Assembly: GCA_021816565.1 (NCBI GenBank) | Contig: JAKAXN010000065.1 | Location: 1 to 16,353 of the forward strand | Reading direction: 5' to 3' | DNA from: Actinomycetes bacterium | GTDB lineage: Bacteria; Actinomycetota; Acidimicrobiia; Acidimicrobiales; Palsa-688 | Length of the DNA: 16,353 bases | Part shown: positions 7,107 through 12,608 of the stretch, piece after piece | Layout of the letters: each line of letters starts with the position of its first letter | Numbering within the stretch: position 1 is the stretch's first letter | Position numbers and translations under genes: made by a program | The notes under the pieces: model-generated | What the model was told of the DNA's origin: nothing | Seen by the model: the letters and a program-made list of their open reading frames with translations, nothing else | Database searches by the model: none

Positions 7107-7119
7107 TGTACAAGTACGC
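7107..7119 (+). promoter_or_regulatory. Putative TetR operator 2 (TGTACAAGTACGC)
   Basis: Second copy of the 13-mer, in inverted orientation to operator 1, with centres about 35 bp apart. If TAGCCT (7096-7101) is the -10 element of the rightward gene, this site sits on its transcription start at about 7108, a usual roadblock position for TetR repressors. Confidence 0.5.
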
Positions 7120-7155
7120 GCCACCCGGCCGGGGACCGGGGGAATGGAGGCTGTG

Positions 7156-7389
7156 ATGATCTTTCTCTGGGTGATCGGGGCGCTGGTCGTGGCCGGGCTG
7201 ATGGCGTTCACCGCCTACGCGGCCACCGTGGGAGGGCTCGGCGTGGTCACCGACTCCCGCTACGAGCGCTGTCCCCACTGCGGCCACCACGGGCTGGTCC
7301 ACCAGGGCCGGCTGCACCCCACGGACTGCCCGGGGCGGACCACCCTGCGCCTGGCCCACGTGGTGCACCGCCATCCGGGGCGGCGCTGA
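7156..7389 (+). CDS. Small membrane-anchored Cys/His-rich (possible zinc-binding) protein, 77 aa
   Basis: I do not recognise the family. One membrane helix (MIFLWVIGALVVAGLMAF then TAYAA, residues 1-23) is followed by a short domain with CPHC (39-42), His44, His45, His49, His54 and Cys58 in HPTDCP, and further His at 68, 71 and 73. Three Cys plus several His in this spacing suggest a metal site of zinc-ribbon type. Start ATG 7156 was chosen because GGAGG (7146-7150) is 5 nt upstream. The in-frame ATG at 7144 would have the Shine-Dalgarno sequence inside the gene. It is divergent from tetR and shares the region with both putative operators, so it is the most likely direct target of that repressor. 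A strong hairpin follows. Confidence 0.7.
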   Translation: MIFLWVIGALVVAGLMAFTAYAATVGGLGVVTDSRYERCPHCGHHGLVHQGRLHPTDCPGRTTLRLAHVVHRHPGRR

Positions 7390-7407
7390 CACCTGGGGCC
7401 GAGCGGG

Positions 7408-7446
7408 AAGAGGCCCGGCCGGCGCCCCCCGGCCGGGCCTCTTTTC
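7408..7446. terminator. Intrinsic terminator between convergent genes
   Basis: A perfect 15-bp stem (7408-7422 with 7429-7443), 6-nt loop, begins AAGAGG and closes on CCTCTT, with a run of four T at 7442-7445. It lies 18 bp after the stop of the small rightward gene and directly next to the ClC stop (7447-7449). The T-run favours termination of rightward transcripts. On the minus strand the stem is followed by C-rich sequence, so its effect on clC mRNA would be weaker. Confidence 0.8.
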
Positions 7447-9693
7447 TCAGTGGGAGTTGCCCGTGGCCAGCGGCGGTCGGCCCCGGTCGCCGGGGGCGCC
7501 CTCGACGGGGGCGCCGGGATCGCCGGCCCCGCCGCCCACCGGGTCGGATCCCGGGGTCCGGAACAGGTCCATGACCCGCCGGCGGTCCTCGGCCCGGGTG
7601 ACCAGGGTGACGGTGTCACCGGGCTCCATCTCCAGGTTGCCGTCCGGGGCGATGAGGGTGTCGCCCCGGGTGACGGAGACGATCACCGTCCCGACCGGCA
7701 GGAGCAGGCGGCGGATGGCCGTGGACGCGGCGGGCGAGCGGGCCTCGACGGTGGCCGAAGCCATGCCGGTGGTGTCGATGGCCCCGGCCAGGCGGGAAGC
7801 TGACTGGCTGAGGGCCAGCTGCCAGCCCCGGACCAGCTCCCGGTTGGAGACGATGCCGACCACGCTCATGTCATTGTCCAGGACCGGCACCCAGCCGCCC
7901 TTGGAGGACGGCAGGGCCTGCACCGCGGCGTCCAGACCGACCTCGGCCGGGACGGTCATGGCCTCCACGTCGGCCATGCGGCCGACCGGGCCGGTGTGGC
8001 CCCGGGCCACCTGCTCCTCCAGGACCGGCGTCTGCACCGACCCGATGAACGCCCCGTCGGCGGTGGTGACCGGCGCCCCGGGGAGCTGCGCCCCCTGTAG
8101 GAGGCCCAGGGCCTCGGCCGCGGGTGTGGTGTTGAGCAGCACCAGGGTGGGTTCGGCCATCACCTCGGAGACCGGCACCGACTCCGATGCCGGCAGCCCC
8201 GAGGAGAGGCGGTGGGCCACCGAGTCGCTGCGCCGGCGCAGCTGCGACTCGTAGATGCTGCGCTCCCCCACCACCGCGGTGGCCACCGCCACCGCCACCA
8301 TGGCCGGGGCCAGCAGGGCCAGGTTGCCGGTCATCTCGGCGACCATGATGGTCACCGCCAGCGGGGCGTGGGCGATGGCCCCGAAGCCGGCCATCATCCC
8401 GATGATCACGAACGCGGTGGAGTCGTGGGGGGCGATACCGGCCAGGTCGAACAGCTTCCACAAGCCAGCCCCGGCGGCCGCCCCGACCACCAGGCCGGGC
8501 CCGAAGATGCCGCCCGAGCCGCCGGAACCGATGCTCAGGCTGGTGGCCAGGATCTTGGCCGCCGGCAGCACCAGCACGATCCACAGGGGCAGCGCCATCA
8601 GCCGGTGCAGGTCCAGCTCGGTCTGCACCTGGCCGTAGCCGGTGCCGAGCACGCCGGGGATCTCCAAACCGATGAGGCCGACGGCCAGCCCGGCGATGGC
8701 CGGCCTGACGGCCCGGGGCAGGGGCCACTTCCGGAACCAGGCGGTGAGGCCGTAGAAGGTGGAGGAGTACAGCCGGCCCCAGCCACCGCAGACCAGTCCG
8801 AGCAGGGCGAAGAGGAGGAACTGCCACAGGTGGAACACGCCCACCGCCACGTGCACCCCGAAGATGGGGCTGAACCCCCCGGTTATGGCGGAGAAGATGC
8901 CGTAGGCCACGGCGGTGGCCACCACCGAGGGGATGAGGGCCTCGATCTCCACGTCCTCCTTGTAGAGGAGCTCGACGCCGAGCAGGGCCCCGCCCAGCGG
9001 GGCCCTGAATATGGCCCCGATGCCCGAGGCGATACCGGCCGACACGCAGATGCGCGAGTCGGCGGGCGTGAGGTTCATCACCCGGGCCAGGACCGAACCG
9101 AAGCCGGCGGAGATCTGGGCGGTGGGGCCCTCTCGGCCGCCCGAGCCACCGGAGCCGATGGTGAGCATGGACGCCACCAGCTTCACCCCGATGGACCGGG
9201 GGCGGATGCCCTTCGGATTGGTGTGGACGGCCTTGATGGCCGCATCGGTGCCGTGGCCCTCCGCCTCGGGGGCCAGGGTGAACACCAGGATGCCGGCCAG
9301 CAGACCGCCGCCGGCCACCACCAGCGGGATGGCCCACGGCCGGCTGAAGCCGCTGGCCGCCCGGGCCCCGCCCTCCCCGGCGGTGCCGGCCGGGGTGTAC
9401 CCGCCGATGGAGCCGAGCAGGTAGTGGGTGGCCGCCGAGAGCCCCTCGTAGAACACCACCGCCCCCAGGCCGGCGACAATGCCGATGAGGGTGCCGAGCA
9501 CCAGCCACTTGCGGACGTAGCCGGCCCGGCGCAGCCCCGACAGCAGCCGGTTGGCGAAGCGACGGGCGCCCAGGGTGACCGGCTGCGAACGGCCCTCGGC
9601 CACGATGGTGCCGCCGATGGGCGCGACCCGGGCCTCGGTGGGCCGGCGGGCCGGGCCGGTGGGGCCCGCCGGCCCCGTGGTGGCGTCGCTCAC
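7447..9693 (-). CDS. ClC-family chloride channel/transporter with CBS pair and TrkA-C domain, 748 aa
   Basis: A membrane anion channel or Cl-/H+ exchanger. The ClC core covers about 60-485: GGREGP (185-190) with the gating Glu188, GIFGP (395-399), and Tyr481, which aligns with the inner-gate Tyr445 of E. coli ClC-ec1. Unusual positions are GHGTD (146-150) where the family has GSGIP, and Glu241-Leu242 where ClC-ec1 has Glu202-Glu203, so the internal proton Glu is Leu. The proton coupling and even the anion may therefore differ from the model proteins. Cytoplasmic regulation follows: a CBS pair (about 507-625) and a TrkA-C domain (about 640-712), both of which commonly bind nucleotides, then a Gly/Pro tail. 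The N-terminal 55 residues are polar. Start GTG 9693 overlaps the marR stop as GTGA, so the two are translated together and the MarR protein probably controls both. Confidence 0.92.
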   Translation of the reverse strand: MSDATTGPAGPTGPARRPTEARVAPIGGTIVAEGRSQPVTLGARRFANRLLSGLRRAGYVRKWLVLGTLIGIVAGLGAVVFYEGLSAATHYLLGSIGGYTPAGTAGEGGARAASGFSRPWAIPLVVAGGGLLAGILVFTLAPEAEGHGTDAAIKAVHTNPKGIRPRSIGVKLVASMLTIGSGGSGGREGPTAQISAGFGSVLARVMNLTPADSRICVSAGIASGIGAIFRAPLGGALLGVELLYKEDVEIEALIPSVVATAVAYGIFSAITGGFSPIFGVHVAVGVFHLWQFLLFALLGLVCGGWGRLYSSTFYGLTAWFRKWPLPRAVRPAIAGLAVGLIGLEIPGVLGTGYGQVQTELDLHRLMALPLWIVLVLPAAKILATSLSIGSGGSGGIFGPGLVVGAAAGAGLWKLFDLAGIAPHDSTAFVIIGMMAGFGAIAHAPLAVTIMVAEMTGNLALLAPAMVAVAVATAVVGERSIYESQLRRRSDSVAHRLSSGLPASESVPVSEVMAEPTLVLLNTTPAAEALGLLQGAQLPGAPVTTADGAFIGSVQTPVLEEQVARGHTGPVGRMADVEAMTVPAEVGLDAAVQALPSSKGGWVPVLDNDMSVVGIVSNRELVRGWQLALSQSASRLAGAIDTTGMASATVEARSPAASTAIRRLLLPVGTVIVSVTRGDTLIAPDGNLEMEPGDTVTLVTRAEDRRRVMDLFRTPGSDPVGGGAGDPGAPVEGAPGDRGRPPLATGNSH

Positions 9694-10220
9694 TGGCCCC
9701 ACCCGAGGGCCCAGTCCTCTTCGGGGACCTCCCCGGCGGCGGTGCTGAACGCCCGCAGGGCCTCCACCAGCGCCTGGCGCCCGGCGGCGGGCAGCTGGCC
9801 CAGGATCTCCTGCAGCTCCCGGCGGCGGGCCTGGCTCACCTGGTCCACCAGGCGCCGGCCGTCCTCGGTGACGGCCACCTTGACTATGCGGCGGTCCTGG
9901 GTGGAGCGGGCCCGGCGCAGCAGGCGCTTGGCGGCCAGCCGGTCGCACATGCGGGTGGCGGTGGAGGGCAGCACCCCGAGCGCCTCGGCCAGGTCGGCGA
10001 CCCGCTGGGGACCGCGGGCGCTCAGCACGACGAGGGCCCGGTACTGGGGCAGGGTGATCTCGCTCTCGCAGGCGGCCAGCGACCGGGCGGCCACCGCGAC
10101 CAGGGCCCGGCTGGCCGACAGGACCGCGTCCACCAGCTCCCGCTCGGCGGGGCCTCCGTCGGACGGAGGGGACGGAGGGGACGGAGGGGCGCCTGACACG
10201 GCGGTGGAGGTGGGGGGCAC
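9690..10220 (-). CDS. MarR-family winged-helix transcriptional regulator, 176 aa
   Basis: A dimeric winged helix-turn-helix regulator. LPQYRALVVLSARG (57-70) begins the domain, VADLAEALGVLPSTATRMCD (74-93) includes the DNA-reading helix, and STQDRRIVKVAVTEDG (106-121) is the wing with the conserved Asp-Arg-Arg. Cys51 and Cys92 are candidates for redox sensing, but that is speculation. The first 25 residues are disordered and contain PSPPSPPSD, encoded by a tandem repeat. Start GTG 10220 has no Shine-Dalgarno sequence, but TAGACT (10232-10227) lies 6 nt before it, fitting a leaderless mRNA. A start at the GTG eight codons further in is also possible. It is first in an operon with clC and divergent from ctaG. 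The palindrome at 10266-10278 is the likely operator. Confidence 0.9.
   Translation of the reverse strand: MPPTSTAVSGAPPSPPSPPSDGGPAERELVDAVLSASRALVAVAARSLAACESEITLPQYRALVVLSARGPQRVADLAEALGVLPSTATRMCDRLAAKRLLRRARSTQDRRIVKVAVTEDGRRLVDQVSQARRRELQEILGQLPAAGRQALVEALRAFSTAAGEVPEEDWALGWGQ
10161..10187 (-). repeat. Three perfect 9-bp tandem repeats inside marR
   Basis: GGACGGAGG occurs three times in a row on the plus strand. In the marR frame it encodes Pro-Ser-Pro units (PSPPSPPSD, residues 13-21). The unit is a multiple of three, so changes in copy number keep the frame and alter only the length of the disordered N-terminal arm. Confidence 0.9.
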
Positions 10221-10226
10221 AGCGGG

Positions 10227-10232
10227 AGTCTA
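10227..10232 (-). promoter_or_regulatory. Candidate leaderless -10 element of marR-clC
   Basis: TAGACT on the minus strand, 6 nt before GTG 10220, has the same spacing as the tetR -10 element. No convincing -35 is visible (GATGGC at 17-nt spacing). Confidence 0.4.
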
Positions 10233-10265
10233 GTCGAATGGTTGCACATGCCATCTTTTGCCTCA

Positions 10266-10278
10266 GCCAAAGTTTGGC
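10266..10278. promoter_or_regulatory. Perfect palindrome, putative MarR operator
   Basis: GCCAAA-G-TTTGGC is a 13-bp perfect inverted repeat in the 96-bp gap between marR and the divergent ctaG. It is an AT-rich island in very GC-rich DNA. Weaker half-sites lie nearby, such as ATGG...CCAT at 10238-10254. Its position upstream of both genes suits a MarR-type site controlling the marR-clC operon and perhaps ctaG. Confidence 0.5.
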
Positions 10279-10316
10279 CGGGCGCGCCAACGGGACGGTG
10301 CCGGCCCGATGGGTAG

Positions 10317-11213
10317 ATGGGAGCCGTGCTTGCCGGGGTGCGTTGGTCGGTGCTGCTGACCGGGGTCCAGACCGGGATCCCGGACCTGGCCGCCACCGCC
10401 GTCCTGGTCGGCTCCGGGGCGCTCTACCTGGTCGGGGCGCGGAGGCTGCTCCGGCGGGGACGCAGATGGCCGGCCCGCCACAGCGCGGCGTTCCTGGCCG
10501 GACTGGTCGCGGTGTGGGTGGCCATCGGGTCCGGGCTGGCCGTCTACGAGGACAGCAGCGTCACCCTGCACGTGGTGCAGCACGTCCTTCTGATGATGGT
10601 CGCCCCTCCCCTGCTGGCCCTGGGCCGGCCCCTGCCGCTGGCCGCCCAGGCCGCCGGCCGGGCGGCCCAGATCCGCATCACCCGGCTGCTCGGCCACCGG
10701 GCGGTGACCGTGCTGACCCACCCCCTGGTGGGCGCCGTCGTGTACTTCGGGACCATGTGGAGCGTGCTGGTGGACCGGCCGGTCTACGGGTACCTGATCT
10801 CCCACCAGCCGGTGCACGACGCCAGCCACGTCCTCATGGTCGTGGCCGGACTCATCTACTGGGCCCCGCTGGTCGCCCCCGACGCGTCGCGCCACCGCCT
10901 GTCGCACCCGGCCCGGATGCTGCTCCTGCTCACCTCCATGCCGCTCGAGGCGCTGCCCGGGGCGTGGATGAGGTACCAGTCCACGCCCATCGACGTCATC
11001 AACACCCTCTCCGACACCCACACGGCCGGTGAGGTGCTGCTGGTGGCCGCCACCGGGGCGTGCAGCGTCTGGCTGTGCGCCGTCGCCGTGCAGTGGTTCG
11101 CCTACGCGGCGCGCGAGGAGCGCCGGGAGGCGGCCAAGGCGCCCTCCACGGAATGGTCCGTGCCGTGGTGGGTGGACGGCGCTCCTGCCGGGGACGGAGC
11201 CCCCGCCGGTTAG
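10317..11213 (+). CDS. ctaG: Cytochrome c oxidase assembly factor CtaG (Caa3_CtaG family), 298 aa
   Basis: A polytopic membrane protein needed to deliver copper to cytochrome c oxidase of the caa3 type. Seven or so helices are visible, with conserved His in HVVQHVLLMMVAPPLLALG (85-103) and ISHQPVHDASHVLM (161-174: His163, His167, His171), the pattern of the Caa3_CtaG family. MPLEALPGAWM follows in the next part. The last 45 residues are a charged tail. ATG 10317 is taken as the start, but there is no Shine-Dalgarno sequence. GTG 10326 is a real alternative, because TAGATG (10314-10319) then lies 6 nt upstream, as at other leaderless candidates here. The gene ends at TAG 11211-11213, overlapping the hemerythrin gene's stop. 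Its closeness to the bc1 operon fits a shared respiratory role. Confidence 0.88.
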   Translation: MGAVLAGVRWSVLLTGVQTGIPDLAATAVLVGSGALYLVGARRLLRRGRRWPARHSAAFLAGLVAVWVAIGSGLAVYEDSSVTLHVVQHVLLMMVAPPLLALGRPLPLAAQAAGRAAQIRITRLLGHRAVTVLTHPLVGAVVYFGTMWSVLVDRPVYGYLISHQPVHDASHVLMVVAGLIYWAPLVAPDASRHRLSHPARMLLLLTSMPLEALPGAWMRYQSTPIDVINTLSDTHTAGEVLLVAATGACSVWLCAVAVQWFAYAAREERREAAKAPSTEWSVPWWVDGAPAGDGAPAG

Positions 11214-11758
11214 CGGTTGAGCAGGTCCCGCACCCGGTCGGCGCGCGACGCCACCGGGGCCATCAGGGAGAGCAGGCCCGGAATGGCCGGCACCCGGGGG
11301 TGGGGCCGGGTCGGGGCCGAGCGCGACGCCTGGCGGTACATGGCACCGATGCGCACAGAGTCGTTGGGGCTGAGCGTCGACGCCAAGGAGGTGAGGATCT
11401 GGCTCTCCTCGAGACCCACGTGGCCCACGATCTCACGCACCACCCGGGCGGCCAGGTCGGCCGACCCCGGCCGGCCGGCCAGCTTGCGCAGCCGGTGCAG
11501 GTCCCGCTTGGCCTGACGCTCCTGACGCTGGGCCGTCTCGCGCAGCGCGGCGTACTCCGGCATGACGTCGCGCACGACCGGCCACAGGAACATGGCCTCG
11601 GCGGCCTCGTGGCGGGACTCGAGGGCCACCAGCAGGCGGATCGGCTTGGACGCGGCCCGCTCGCCGTCGGGGCCCTCCCCGCAGCGGGCCAGCACCTCGT
11701 CGGCCACCTCCAGCACCCGGCGGTGCTCGGCCCGCACCGCTTCCACCAGGTCGATCAC
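11210..11758 (-). CDS. Hemerythrin-domain (HHE cation-binding) protein, 182 aa
   Basis: A four-helix bundle predicted to hold a non-haem di-iron centre. Candidate ligands are His12 (RAEHRRV), His50 and Glu54 (SRHEAAEAMFLWP), possibly His88, and His113 with Glu117 (GHVGLEES), giving the H...HxxxE...HxxxE arrangement. Family members sense or store O2, respond to NO or store iron. It lacks a signal peptide, so it is cytoplasmic. The last 55 residues carry a basic, Pro-rich stretch and no bundle helix. Start GTG 11758 has AGGAG (11770-11766) 7 nt upstream and overlaps the preceding gene's stop as GTGA. As the last gene of the operon downstream of qcrCAB, a link to respiration, such as O2 or NO sensing, is inferred. 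Confidence 0.85.
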   Translation of the reverse strand: MIDLVEAVRAEHRRVLEVADEVLARCGEGPDGERAASKPIRLLVALESRHEAAEAMFLWPVVRDVMPEYAALRETAQRQERQAKRDLHRLRKLAGRPGSADLAARVVREIVGHVGLEESQILTSLASTLSPNDSVRIGAMYRQASRSAPTRPHPRVPAIPGLLSLMAPVASRADRVRDLLNR

Positions 11759-12231
11759 CGACGGGCTCCTCTCGGACGGCGGGGCAGGCGGCCGCGGGGC
11801 GGCCGGGCGTTGATCTCCGCCAGGTAGGCGTTGTACGCCCGCAGCCCGGGGCTCTCGCCGCCGGCCTCCCAGCGCAGCGGCCGGGTGCGGGCCTCCAGCA
11901 GGCGCTGGCGGGCCCGGGCCGGGGACTCCGGGCCGGCGGCCGGGGCGGGCTGCGGGCCGGGAGGCGTCCGGGTGGGGGCGGTCAGCAGGGCCCACCAGGC
12001 CCACACCGCCACCCCGGCGAAGGCCGGCCACTCGAACACGTAGACGAAGCTGAGGGTGTTCCCACCGAGGGCCCGCTGGACCTGCCACCAGCCGGCCAGC
12101 AGGCACACCGGCACGGTCACCACCAGCGTCAGGTGCAGCAGCAGCGACCGGCCGGACAGCCAGCGGATCCGCCCGTCCCGCTCCCGGCGGGGCGGGCGGT
12201 GGAACTGGGGGGCGACGGCGGTCAGCGGCAC
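11755..12231 (-). CDS. Two-helix membrane protein of unknown function, 158 aa
   Basis: I cannot assign a family with certainty. A basic N-terminus (1-28) precedes a membrane helix (about 29-48), the short motif GWWQVQRALGGN (47-58), a second helix (about 66-84), and a charged C-terminal tail with helical Arg/Glu stretches. The helix plus GWWQxxR resembles the first helix of SURF1 haem-insertion proteins (GxWQxxR), but the long periplasmic SURF1 domain is absent and the second helix comes at once. Both termini are probably cytoplasmic. GTG 12231 starts it, overlapping the lipoprotein gene by 10 nt, and its TGA overlaps the hemerythrin start. The context says respiratory accessory protein; the function is unknown. 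Confidence 0.75.
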   Translation of the reverse strand: MPLTAVAPQFHRPPRRERDGRIRWLSGRSLLLHLTLVVTVPVCLLAGWWQVQRALGGNTLSFVYVFEWPAFAGVAVWAWWALLTAPTRTPPGPQPAPAAGPESPARARQRLLEARTRPLRWEAGGESPGLRAYNAYLAEINARPPRGRLPRRPRGARR

Positions 12232-12608
12232 GGGTCGTACCGGATGGAGTTGACCAGGGTATGGCCGTAGGTGACCTTCAACGTGCCGGGGCACCCGCCC
12301 GGGCCGGCGGTGGTCGAGGAGGCGGTGAACTCTCCCTTCACCTCGGTGACCGGGGTGGTGGCCGTCTCGGCGTAGCACGTGTCGGATCTGAAATCGCCGT
12401 TCGGGCTGCAACCGACATGGCCGTTCTGCAGGGGGATACCGGACTCCAGCATCATGAAGTGGATCCGCCCGGCCAGGTTCTGGCGGGCCGCGGTCGAAAC
12501 CGGGCTGGCGGAGGGGCCGGCGTCGGCCAGACCGTAGCCCGAGGAGCAGCCGCCAGCCACCAGCAGGGCGGCCCCGAGGGCGCCCAGGCGGAGGGAGCGG
12601 CCCCTCAC
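12222..12608 (-). CDS. Cys-rich secreted lipoprotein of unknown function, 128 aa
   Basis: The N-terminus (MRGRSLRLGALGAALLVAGG) is a basic stretch and hydrophobic core followed by Cys21, a lipobox of the form LVAGGC. The protein should thus be lipidated and anchored on the outer face of the membrane. The mature part has a Ser/Ala/Pro linker (22-42) and a compact domain with Cys67, Cys78, Cys106 and Cys127, which could form two disulfides. Several beta-type segments (TEVKGEFTASS, GTLKVTYGH) are visible. I see no haem or copper motif. GTG 12608 overlaps the qcrB stop as GTGA, and the stop lies inside the next gene. A partner of the external side of the bc1-oxidase complex is a reasonable guess. 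Confidence 0.8.
   Translation of the reverse strand: MRGRSLRLGALGAALLVAGGCSSGYGLADAGPSASPVSTAARQNLAGRIHFMMLESGIPLQNGHVGCSPNGDFRSDTCYAETATTPVTEVKGEFTASSTTAGPGGCPGTLKVTYGHTLVNSIRYDPCR

Noticed and set aside
8212..10233. Long plus-strand open frame antisense to clC and marR
   Set aside because: Low-complexity Gly/His/Gln/Asp sequence typical of antisense frames in GC-rich coding DNA; the minus-strand ClC and MarR motifs are unmistakable.
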